A stretch of 64,000 nt of DNA from positions 2,241,720 to 2,305,719 of the forward strand of contig CM067589.1 in NCBI GenBank assembly GCA_034336665.1, written 5' to 3'. Under the pieces are notes generated by a model, which was given only the letters and a program-made list of their open reading frames with translations, was not told the origin of the DNA and ran no database searches. The stretch is from Luscinia megarhynchos (Eukaryota > Chordata > Aves > Passeriformes > Turdidae). Below, piece by piece: positions 26,171 through 38,551 of the stretch (the stretch's first letter is position 1; every line of letters begins with the position of its first letter). The translations under genes and the position numbers were made by a program.

Positions 26171-29100
26171 ACTTCAGCTGCAATTCCTGACGTGGCTCCT
26201 CATTGTAGCTTACACACAGTATTGATGTATTCTAAGTGTAAGCACTCATTAGACTTATATTCTGATTAGTTAAGGTGTTCACAACACAGTGGAGCAGGTG
26301 AGCAAAATCAGCTGCTGGTTTTCATTTTCACGCACAACTGCATCCCTCTGTGGCTTTGAGCAAACATGGTCACAGCTCCTCCTCTGTTCAGCCAGCACCA
26401 CTAAGCCACAAGTAGTATTCAGAAGAAGCACTCTAAATTAAAAATCATCTTGGTCATATTAGTTCATGGAATTAGAAGCATGAAACAGCAAACAGAATTA
26501 CAGTATCAGGAAGAGCTGGAACAGACAATTTTTCATCCTAGCCCATGAACTTCCTTAATGCACCCCACAGCACTGGTTGATGCCTCTGTCCAGGATCAGC
26601 AGCAGCTCTGACAGCAGAAGCAAAAGCTGCAGGAATGTGATGGGCATCCTTTCCACCCCCACTGACACAGGATGCCTTTGGCAACAATTTGGGCAACCAA
26701 GAGCTATTAAACTTGATTTGTCCTTTATCTTGTCATTTTTAAGTTTACCAAACAAAATGAAGACATGGTATGGGCACAAGTCTCCAGATGAATAAAAAAG
26801 GTATAATCTCTATGCAGCATTTTTAGAAAAAAACAGCTCAAGAATCTCTTGGTTTATGATCAGACACTGCTACATGTTGTCTGATCTTCTAATAAACCTA
26901 AATTTCAATGAAATACACAAACAATAATGTTTCTGGAGCATTAGAAGGCAAGAGTGCAAATATGATGAGGAAAAAAACCACAAAGTGAAGGGGGTAGAGG
27001 CAGACTGAGCTCTGCAAGCTACAAACCTACACCAAATGTTAAGCTTGAACAAGTCAGTGACATCTGATTAAATCCTTCAGGATGACTAAGGCCTGTTTCA
27101 GTGTTTTCTTAATTTTAAGACAGTTTGTACAAAGGCTGCAAAAACCACCTCATACTTTGGGTGGCTACACATTATTACAGCCCACAGAAGTCAGTTTGGC
27201 TTCTTTCTAAAGAGAGACTATCTGTCAGACACAGAAGTACAAAATCAAAGCAAACTTATTTGCCTATATACCACCAATAAAACAACCAAATCCCTGTATT
27301 CTGCTCCTGTCTGATCACCCCACTAAAAAAAAATAAAATTATTATTTTATATCAAGCTGATTAGCCAAGCTAAGCTCTTGTTCAAAAGAGTGTTTGATGT
27401 CCAGCAAGTTGTACAAACACTGCTGGCAAATTTCGTGCACTTCAGCGTGAGAAGCTATAAAATGAGTATCATAAGATCAGAATTCTACATTTTTTCCAAT
27501 AAGACAAATTTTTAACTACAAAAGGAGGAACGGAATGCATCCTAAGTCGTATGTGCAATGCATGTCTCTTAAGAATTTGATTCTCCTTTAAGTGTTCAGC
27601 TCCTTCCTCACCTCCGCAATGAAAATACTGATGTAGAGGGACAAGCATTGCAAAAACTGGTTGTAGGAAATAAAATTACAAAAAAAATACTTTAAAAGAA
27701 ACAGAGTTCTTTATCCATGTAGCCAATCTCAGCCAGGAGACAGCCCTGTGCAGCAGTCAGGCTTCCTGTGCAGCACAGTGATGTTCACAAGTTTCAGCAG
27801 CATAGCCAGAGTGCACACTGCAGAGCTTTAACTAAATGGGTGAAAAAGACAACCACCCAAAAAAATGAAAAAAGGAAAAAAACTGTCTTGCCAAATTGGA
27901 GGTGGTTCAACTGTTCTGTCAGCTGCCTCTTTGGATGTGAATTTGTAGTTGAAAAGTGAAGTACAAGCCTGTGCCAGCTCATGAGATCCCACTACCTCAC
28001 TCTCCAGGTCAGGCAGCAGCAAATTAAGACAGAATTTACTTCCAGAATCTTCTTAATATTCAGCAGAAGTCTATGAACACTATGGGGTGAAAAATTCTCA
28101 ATAAATTATGTTAGTAGATTAAACATAGCATTAAAAACAATTATAATGGTATAAAGTAGAAGTATTTGCAAACTTCAATAAAGCATATTTTTTAATGAGG
28201 ATCTCACTGCTTATTCCTTTATTTATCAGCTTCTGTCCATCTCAGAAGATCCTGAGGCATCACATTTCTTCAGTTCACCTTTCCTTGAACTCCCCAAAGG
28301 AACAATGAAAATTGTTTTTCAAGGTTCATTTAAAAAAAAAACAAAAGCAACCCAAAAGTCCTTTGAAGGAAAATAGAGTCAGTTGCGCAAAGTAACAGAA
28401 AACCTTGGTACGCATAAAATATTCTACTGCGAAGGTTCCTGACAGCACAAGACTAGCTGGTTTCATGAGAGAAACTGAACTCCCTACAGGAGAAATCAAG
28501 AAGTGCATGTAACAAATATATTAAGATGTTAGAAAAAGGAACCTTTCTGAATATTAGATTTAAGGATTTAACAACATGTAAAGCCTAAATAAACATTTTG
28601 TGAACAAAAGCCCCCTAACTTTAGTGAACCATTTTCAAACAGCATTCAAGCTTCAGGAATGAAGAGGCAACAAGGACTTTTTTTACACATGTGACAGATT
28701 TATAAAAGTAACTATCATACAATGAAATAAATTGAAAAATGAAAAAAACCACACAACAGGGCCTGACTTTCAAGCATTTACTCCACATATAATGGGTACT
28801 GTACACAGATGTGTTCCACATTTGCCTGTAACTGCTGCCAGACTGAAACTTCTCATGCTCATCAAATTAATTACTCAAATTTTAATCCGAACTCTTGTTT
28901 TAAATAGCGCTGAAATTCCAGAGGATGTTTTTGGAGAAAGCCTGATGACAAGGACTAAAGAAGGCTTAAGCCATACTTTGATGCTCAAAGGAGGTCTGGG
29001 ATGGCCATAGTCATCACTGAGAGCTGTCAGGAAGTGGCAGAAGCTCCATCAACTCTCTGATGACCAAATCCATTAAACTCTGACTCACCACAGGGGTGGG

Positions 29101-30989
29101 AATAACTGATTGCAATAACACTGAAGACAAAGAAAATGTATATTTATAAGCTTGGTCCATGCACACTTAAACACACAGGAGCAGAATTTAGAGATTAAGT
29201 TTAGAGATTAAATATTTCCAGGAACTTTAGTAATGAAAACAGCACTGTTGTGACCTAGCAAGCTTGCCAAGAACTTCTAGGATTATTTGGAAATAGGAAA
29301 ACAAAAAAGGTATTAAAAATGCTAAACTCTACCAATTAGAGGTCTTTAAGCAATTAAGAGTTCATTAAACAGAGTTCTCTAATAGGCTTTAGAACAACAA
29401 AATTAATTGTTTGATGCTATGTTTCCTCACAAAAGTCTGACCACTAATAACTAGCACAAGGGGTCTGACATGAAGGTCAATCTGCTGATCCACTCTTAAA
29501 CAAATTACTTGAAGATCTCTGGACTGCCTTTCCTACAGATCCTGCACTGAGTCCCATAATCCCAGAGCCCCTGCACTTGCCCTCTGTCCTGTCCTCCTGA
29601 TATGACCCTGTAGTCTTTGCTTCTCCAGCTATCTTTGATAGAAACACATAAAAATACACACATAAAAGACCTAACAGCATTCCCACTAGCAAAACATGTG
29701 CAGCAGGCCAACGTAACATTTCACAAGGAAGCAGGAGGCTGGCCTTAATCCCTGCTTTCATTTTATCAAAAGAAGCAGCTGTTAATGCTCCAGTTAAAAA
29801 GCAATTCTGAAAGCACAACAAAGCAATACTCTCACTTTTGTGAAGTTCCCAACATTCAGGTGAATGTGGCCGTACAGATTTCTTGATGAGTCCGTGGTGA
29901 TTATAGTCACTTGAAGTCTGTAGCATTTATGTTCAGAGGTAATTTTTATACAGTTACAGCCCGGGGGGAAGGAGACAAGCACTGTATTATTATGGAATAA
30001 TAAGAACACAGTTTATCACAGGAACAGCTCATTTTGGTGCTCTGCTTGGAAAACAGCACTTCCAGAGGGTGAAGCTGTTGTACCAGGATCACTGAGGCAG
30101 GAGGACACCACCAAGAAGGTGCAATGCTCAGTCCTCCAACACACACTTGCTCTGTGCAAGCTCAAGCTTCCCCTTCTCTGCTAACAGGAGACTGTTTCTC
30201 CTTTTGTCTGGAACTCAGTCATACTTCAAGTAAGGACAAAGGAGAATAAAAGCACGACTGCTCTCAGAGAAAGACTGCACTGACAGACAGCTTATGACTC
30301 ATTCTGAATCCAGAGAAACTCACTACTCTCAAACAATAGCAATCCTCAACAGATAACCCTGCAGTGACCGAATACCAACAAACAGACTTTGAAACTGTAA
30401 CTTTTCAGTCAACATTTGAATTTACTTTTCTGGGAAAATGATTTCTCCAGCAATACTTTTAATTTATGTGTTGATATTTAACACCTATTTAAAACGAGAT
30501 CAGAAACACTGCAGAAAGAATGCGAACACTCACTAGGAGAAGGCCAAAACTCAGTTCTCTCCTCAACATAAAAATGTGATGACTTTGAAATGCAGGAAAT
30601 CTAATTTTGAACCAGGCTTCGTCATTCTGCATAACTCGGTTTCTAACTCTACATTAATCACACAGACTGAATTCCCAGTCTGTATCTTCCATTCTCCATA
30701 TACAATGTCATAATTATTCAGCCTTGGAGAAAAATGATAACCAATCAAAAGTTAGAAATGCTATCATCTCACTTCCATCAATTCACCCGCGGTGCTTCTA
30801 GTGTCTTCTGTGTTGCCCATAAGAGTTAAAATTATTGCTTTGGTTTTAAATATTACTAATAGCTGCCTCCATCAACAACCATGTGAATCGGTACTAAAGC
30901 TTGAAATCAAATGTGGTACAGGACTGCACAAGCTGAATCTTGCTAAACTGCCTTGAAAGAAATTTCAGGGCAATTCCCATAGCTGCAGT

Positions 30990-31500
30990 CACAGAACGAC
31001 CAAGACTGGAATGGACCTTAAAGTTCATCTGGTCCCAGCCCTGCCATAGCAGGGACCCCTCCCACTGTTTCAGGCTGCTCCAGCCCCAGTGCCCAGCCTG
31101 ACCTTTGGCACTGCCAGGGATCCAGGGGCAGCCACAGCTGCTCTGGGCTCCTGTGCCAGGCCTGCCCACCCTCCCAGGGAACAATTCCTTCCTCATATCT
31201 AATCAAACCTACTCTCTGTCACTGAAGCCATTCTTCCTTGTTCTGTCACTCCAGGCCCTTGTAAATCATCTCTCTCCATCTTCCTTGCAGGCTCTTTTCC
31301 AGTGTGGAAAGGCTGCTATAAGGCCACCCTGGAGTCCACTGTTTTCTGAACAATCCCAGCTCTCCCAGCCCTTCCTCACAGCACAGCTGCTTCATCCCTA
31401 TGACCGTTTTGATGCCTCCTCTGGACTCACTCCAACAGCTCCACATCCTTCCTGTGCTGAACCAACAAACTTCACTGTGCCAGGATCCACCAGTCTGATT
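30990..31500 (-). mobile_element. CR1 LINE fragment, about 510 bp
   Basis: It runs from 'tggaatggaccttaaagttc' through 'ccaggggcagccacagctgc' and 'ctcatatctaatcaaaccta' to 'aaggctgctataaggccacc' and 'cctctggactcactccaaca', giving a continuous 3' portion of CR1. Confidence 0.92.
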
Positions 31501-32312
31501 CTGCCCCAAACCACTACAAGACTGAAATGCAGAGAGTTTCTCACATTTCAGCTTTTGGCTGCGACAGGGAGCATCCAAAAACTTGTTACTCAAAATCACA
31601 CCAGCCCCATACTGGACGTTCTGCTTAAGGCTCCTATCAATCTGAAGTTACTTTTGATGATTAATTGGTACAACAGAAAATGAGAACAAAAAACGGGCAA
31701 TGTATAAAGTCAGAAAATGTTATAGCACTCATCTGTGCCAAGAGATTAATGGAAACTAAGTATTTATTCATTTTTAAATAATCAAAAATACATTTTAAAA
31801 TACAGACCTAATCAAGGAGCTGCTCTAAGCCTGTTCTGCAATAAGTCCCAACAATATTTAATATGAAACTGGAGTTCAATCCATTGGCAAGTACTAGAGA
31901 TTTTCTCAGAACATGGAATATTTTAAGTTTTATATAGAAAAAAAACCACCAAAGTACATTTTTACAGAATGCAGTGTCACTATTACACATTGCATTTACA
32001 AAAAACAATCAATATTTTAATTAGCAGTTAGAATGAACTCAATAAATGACATGAAAGCCCACATATTGTTTCATTAGATCCATTCTCTTTCCTACTTCAG
32101 TAGGAAAAGAGAATGATCAAACACTAATATGTGAAAGCTCTTACAACGTTTTTTCTAATACAATCAAACTGTTACAGAAAGTGCCCTTGTTCCAATTTCA
32201 GGTGATCACACATTAACAATGAAACAACAGAAGACAGCTGCAAATCTATTTAAACAATTAAATCATGCCTGCAAAGACCACATGGGATTGTTGGAAGAAA
32301 AGGTTCTCCTAC

Positions 32313-32375
32313 CTTGATATCTTTAGACAAGTCAAATCTCTAGCAAAAAGGGTTCTCCTCCATTCACTGCAAGTC
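32313..32375 (-). other. Candidate non-coding 5' UTR exon of TANC2
   Basis: On the minus strand a 63-base block is bounded by a strong acceptor (gtttctttatgtctttcag, pyrimidine-rich) and a good donor (ATCAAG|GTAGGA). It lies between the CpG island and the start-codon exon, where an untranslated exon would be expected. It contains a short upstream reading frame of seven codons (ATG GAG GAG ... TGC TAG). Splice-site quality is seen; use of the exon is inferred. Confidence 0.4.
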
Positions 32376-33837
32376 CTGAAAGACATAAAGAAACACAACA
32401 GAATTTAGGAGCTTCTTCTCAGCACCCTCTGTCCCCCACCCTGTCCACACATAGAGCTACAATAATCCCATGCCAGGAATAAACCTACAACTTTTCCAGA
32501 GTATTACTGTGTAAGCATCAGGCAGACCTCACTTTTCATCCTTATCCTTAAAAAGTGAATGCTCCTGCTTTTAAACTGCTGTTAATCAATACTAACTCTT
32601 TCTTCTCACCACTTTTCAAATGGGAGGAGAAGAAAAGCAGATATACTGCTCTTTGACACACATCATATAGTAGATGATTTAACAAGTGTATTTCCCTCCA
32701 TCCTATCAAGTTCTCCTGCTAAAATCCTACAACCTCCCCTCTGCATTTTTTTAAAACTCAATCCTTACATAAACATAACTCCCAAGAGGGATCCAGCACT
32801 AAATCAAGGGTGCCGTACTTGGCCCTTTGCTCTATCATCGTGTACTTAGAACATTAAGCTCATCAACAAAAAGCCACAATATATTTATCTTGCCACTTAC
32901 TGAAAAAGATGAGAGCAGCTATTTTATTCCCAGCCTGTGTTTTATTTGTGCTGACGATATTGTATTACAGTCTTCACCAATCTACTGTTTCAGAAATCTC
33001 ATTTGAGAACCAGCAAGTCAAAGGAAATACAGACCCATCTAATTTGTCAGCCAACCAACAGACAAAAAGAATTGAAGTAAATTGAGGCCACCCTGCATCT
33101 GCAAGTTTAAAGCAAAGCAGAATAAGTGTTCAACTACGTCAGTCAGGTTTTTTCTTCTCCTGCAAGAGGATACTGAGAAGTATTTGACAGCTTTACTTGG
33201 GATTCATGGTGCTCCCAGGATCGTAATACTGACTTCTCCTATGGTCTTAGATTAATAGTATTGTATGTAAAATTGTAAGACATTCCATAAATTAATCAAA
33301 AACCCTACTTTATTTCTCAGAGCTGCACATTACCTCCCTGCTTTAAATTTTTCATTTCTCTAGAAAAACAACTGAAGAACCAGGAAGCAGCAGAGCCCTT
33401 CCACGGGTGCAGGGAGGTTTCATTCAGTCGAGCAAGGAAATCTCAGAAGGCAGCTCATCCTGCAGTGCTCACAGAATCCCCATGCCAGGAGCAACGTGCC
33501 ACAGCCTCTGCTGAGAGCCCAGCTCCCACACAGCCCTGCCCTGCCTGGCCCTGCCCCACCAGCTGCACTCTGCTGCTCTGCCAGAGGATGCTCCTTCTCC
33601 ACATTCCCTTCCTGGCTTGTGCAAACTGCCCATGCCCCAAACCACCGGAAAGCCCAAGCACTCAGCCTTCTGCAGAAACTGCCCGCTCAGAAAGACTTGG
33701 CTACACATTTCTCAGTGTCCAATCAAACAGAACACAAGATCAGCATGGAACCTAAACCCAGATAGGTTCAGATCAAGCAAGACTTCTATTAGGTGTTACT
33801 TCACATGATTTAACTCCCTAGAGGAGTTTTCATGAGG

Positions 33838-34123
33838 GCATGGAGTGACAGGACAAGGTGAGAATGGCCTTAAACTGAAGGAGGGCAGGATTTGATCAGA
33901 TATTGGGCAGGAATTGTTCCCTGGGAGGGTGGGCAGCCCTGGCACAGGGTGCCCAGAGCAGCTGTGGCTGCCCCTGGATCCCCGGAAATGTCCAAGGCGA
34001 GGCTGGAGGGGCTCAGACAGAGTAGCCTGGGACAGCGGAAGGTGCCCCTGCCTATGGTAGGGTGTAGAACTGGATGAACTTTAAGGTCCATTTCACCCCA
34101 AAACATTCTGGGATTCTATGATC
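33838..34123 (+). mobile_element. CR1 LINE 3' fragment
   Basis: It starts at 'gcatggagtgacaggacaag', includes 'gcagctgtggctgcccctgg', and ends in 'cattctgggattctatgatc', a well preserved terminal repeat. Confidence 0.93.
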
Positions 34124-37100
34124 TTAAAAAAACTCTATTCCTTAGAACCTAAATAGACAAAGGAAAAAATGGATGTTAAAATATATACTGGGCATTCTTC
34201 ACCATTCTTTTAAACAGTCCAAATCTGGGTACTTGCAAACACCTCAGGTGAGCGAGTAATTTTTTCTTTACAAAGCAGCAATGTTACAATTTTTGGAAAA
34301 CGGGAAACATTCATGGAATAACTAAAAATAACTCCTTATAAATGTTTCAGTTTGCTGCCATCTATCTTGCTAATACAGCTCTTAATGTGATACCCTGCAA
34401 AACAAACAACGGAATTGGCCTGTGCTGTGTGAGCTGCAGACAAGCACTTACAACCCATCATCAGCTCAGGAACTCCTCATCTGCATTCCACCATTGGATC
34501 CAATAAATCTGCTTTGCACTGAGCTTTTAAACAGCAGAGCTTTTATCTGCTCACAGGATTACATTAGAAATCTTTATGTGAATGTAGCAGATATTAGCGG
34601 GTCGTCAATAAAAACTGAATGTCATTAAAGTGCTTTTATTCTTTAAATGCCTTTAACCTCTAATTATATTTGTAAATTCTGCTATTGAACTGTATGAGAG
34701 TTATAAATTCTGACATGTTGTATCACAACAAATACATTTAGAGACTAATATACAAACAGCTTTGGTGGCAGAGAATCACTTTTAGAATCATTCTTTCTTG
34801 ATTAAACACACAAATCACCAACTGACATGTTTCAATACGAAGCAACACTCAGAGTTTCAGAAGATAATGATTAGTTTGGAGGGTGAAAACCTCTAGCCTG
34901 TGACATGGCTACAAGTTGTAATACTTAAAGAAAAAAATTATTATGAAACTACCCCTGTTGTTTTTATTTTATTATTCTATTTATTCTATTATTCAGCATT
35001 GTTTTTCCAAGTACTGTTAGACCTGGGAGGGAGAAGGGAACAGTCCAACATCTTAACTCTCCCCTCCCAAACCAGTAACTGACTGGTTACCACTTTGCTC
35101 TGCTGGTTGCCTTCCCAGGCCAAGGTGGGTGTTGGGCAGCACGGTCCCTGCCGGGCTCTGTCCTGCAACTGCTGACTCTTCAGACTCCTCTGCCTCTGCC
35201 CATGATGCCAATTGCTGCCAAGTAGGATTTTTGTCCATAAAATCCAGCTAGGCATTGTCAGCTATCGACTCCAAATTGCCATCCAGGTTTGCAAATGTAA
35301 AACATGGCCATGGAATAGGAATATTCCCGAGTTCCACCATAAAGACAATAATGTAACAAACGCTTTTTGCCAACAGGATCGGGCAATTTATGTCAGGAAC
35401 AACACAAACAGAAAGAAAAAGCACTGAGAGTATCACAAGGCCCTCCTGTCATACAGAACAGCAGGAAAACACACTTCACCCATGGATCCTTTCACTGACA
35501 TGGATTCTTTCACAGGAACCAACTGCCAATTCCTTTTCTTCTGAACAATCCTCAGCCCAGAACAGAATCCATTCAATTACACATTTCTTACAGCATATTT
35601 ACTGTTCCAGTGCACGCATCACTTCATTCACATCCATACCTATAAGAGAAATTATCCAATTTAAATAGTTTTCGATAATTCTCTGTGTTTGGGACCTTTT
35701 CACTGCTTCAGACAATTTCTGAAGGAAGCCATCATGGACAGAGCTGCTCAGACAGTTGAGAATGAACAGACACTATGTAATTTCCAGAGTAAGAGAACAA
35801 AGAAATGCTATTAAAAAGTAAAAGTTGGTAATAATGCCACCAAGCCAAGTTAGCAAAACTTAAAAACTACATATTCAGGAAAGGAGGTAGTTAAGTAATT
35901 CAGACACAAACTAGTCATCCTGCAGTCCCAAATAATTTCTTGCTTATGTACCTCTGGTAGGTAATAACCACTGAGTTCTGTAGAAGAATGTGTTAAAAAC
36001 AACCAAAGCATAAAATAGCAAAAAGTTGCACATTCACCAGCCCTTCTAACATCCTTCACATCCACGTTCAAATATTTCTTAAAAAGAGCTTTTCTTATAT
36101 TCTATTAAGTATATGGCACACAAATTGACTCAATTTTTAAATACCCTAGTGCATGAATGCACCAAAAAAAGGCATAAAATCGAAGTCAGCTGAATGACTG
36201 CCCAAGAGAAGGGCTCCTACCTAATGTAGGAATCACTGAAAAAGGTAAGAATGGTTTATGAAAAAAAAAAAATCCCAATACTCTCGACACTTTCAGTCAT
36301 CAGAATTAAGCACCTTCTTGTCACTCTAATACAAAAACTGTCTATACAAGGAATGAACACTTTCAGGTACAGCAACACTCACTGTAGCTGCAGTATCTTT
36401 CTGTCAGGCTAAAATCCATGAAGAAATAAAGATTTAAAGCTTTAAGATTCGAGGTAGGAACCAGAAAAGCTGCTATCCATGGCAACTTGACTGCACCATC
36501 TGAAATCGTACCAGAATGTTCGATTTCACAGCAACAAGTTTGAGAAGTCTCTTGAGATATCTTGATACCACCCATCCTATATTTGAAAATATTGAACATT
36601 AGTACTGGGAAACATCCAAATAAAAGGCTGAAGTAGGACTAGTTTTCTATTCATCCTAGAGTGAACAAAGGAACTTTTTTTCACCTCAATCCAAGCAAGC
36701 AGGTAAAAATTCACAGCAATTTTGCAAAGCTAATTGAATCTGAAGCCTCTGGACCAAACATACCACAGGTGACATGCATCCTGATCTCAACAGTTTAATT
36801 ATATTTTCCCAGAGAAATTAGCAACTTCCTCATACTTTTATCAACAGAACATTAATACACAGACATTAAACACAATGACCATCTGTCCTTGAAAACCAAA
36901 GCTACCCCAATGATCAGAACATGCTGCTCAACCAGTCCTGCTGGAAAGCAAAGGCTCTGAAATGGTTTCATGAATAGGGACTTCCATCTTTAAATGAGGT
37001 TATTTTTCTAGTTTTGGCTGTCAGATGCACCAGCTGGTATTCATCTGATAAACTGAGTAAGCTTGGATGGTATTCTAAAAACAAATCAAATCACAGTTTA

Positions 37101-38429
37101 AATTCTTTGCACATATATACATGTTGGAAACAAAATATATACTGACTAAAAATAATCTCGGTTCCAGTTCTAACTTGCCTAAATTAATTTTCAAGCAACA
37201 TGTGTTTTAGTGATGTCTGTCATATAACAAATCAAAGATCAGGAAAACAACAACATTCTTTAAATTATTGTCATGCAACTATGACTGACCTAACTTTACT
37301 GGGGACTAATCTGGAAAACAAGTCTCGTGTTTCCATCTTGACAAAGACTTTGTCTTCTTAACCTCATATTCTCTGATTAAAATATTTGAATCATATGTTA
37401 CCATACATAATGACTGAACTTACACAGTTCATTACACAGGAATGTACACCATTGATAACTCAAGCATTCCACAAATAAAACCACACAACATAACACTCCA
37501 GTCCAAAATTAGATACGTCTTGGCTGATTTTCAACAGTATTAAACAAGCATCCACTCTACCATCTTTTAAGTTGGCAAGAGCTTCTTCATGATCATCACT
37601 CTAAATAACCATGGGAATGCATCCAGACCTCAATGGAGCTATGAAAAAAACCCAGAAAAATGACCATACTTTAAATTAAGATTTTTTTGCTTATCATGTG
37701 TGCCTTAAAAAAGACCCACCCTGTGTGTTAAATCTAGATGACATCCACATTCTGCTCTTAACAACTCAGACTCCTGCTTTTATATGAAAATTATAAGGCG
37801 CTTCCATTTTATTCTCTCCTCACACACAGCTCCGACCTAATTCATGGAGGACCACATTTTTCAGCATCTTAATCTTGTTTATCAAAATTTACAAATGTAC
37901 CAATTTACCACCTTTTCCCCAGCAATCTGGCGGCAGGAGCTGTTACCGTTTTGTTGTTACAGTACATGCTGGTCCCTAGGCCTCACCTCTCTCATGTCTT
38001 CACACTCTAATCACCATCCTATGTTCAATAGCTCTGAATACAACCTGGCTGTTCACCCTCCCTCCTCTACCTCAAATCAGTTGTCTTTTACTAACCAGCT
38101 GCTTTGGGTCCTGCACTCCCCATGCCCATGTGACTAGGAAATGGTGGGTTATGACCAGGACACACCAAGAAAAATATCTTTTTTCCAGAGTAATTCAAGG
38201 TTAGAGGACTTACTGTCATTTTCTGACTTTTAATATGTCAGCAAATACCTAGATGAGAAGACTTAATGATCCAGAGACACCATGACACGGAAAGGACAGC
38301 TAACATAGCAGGCCTTTGGAACATCCAACACCTTTTCCCATTCTCTCAATGCTGCTATAAGCTTTGCCAGGGATTTCAATAAGAACTAAACAGAAAATTC
38401 TGACAACGTGTATTCTGCTCAAATACATG

Positions 38430-38551
38430 CAACCCAACCTGGTCTAGTGGACTAAACATGATCTAGTCGAAGGCTGCCCTGCCCATGGCAGAAAGTTGGA
38501 ATGCGATGAGTTTTAAGGTTCCTTTCAACCCAAACCATCCTGGGATTCCAA
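38430..38551 (+). mobile_element. CR1 LINE 3' tail with a small internal duplication
   Basis: It has 'caacctggtctagtggac...', 'ctgcccatggcagaaagttg' and 'caacccaaaccatcctggga'. About 19 bases containing a second tctagt copy interrupt the usual order near 38451-38470. Confidence 0.85.

Noticed and set aside
29477..29926. 149-codon minus-strand frame with a hydrophobic stretch
   Set aside because: It shows no family similarity or splice context and has ordinary intronic composition. The hydrophobic segment could arise by chance.
31105..31683. 192-codon plus-strand frame
   Set aside because: Most of it lies on the antisense strand of a CR1 copy (30990-31500); it is not a gene.
35592..35640. 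Possible minus-strand exon after ttctcttatag
   Set aside because: The acceptor is good, but the downstream donor (TGCT|GTAAGA) is poor and the block has stops and no recognised coding sequence.
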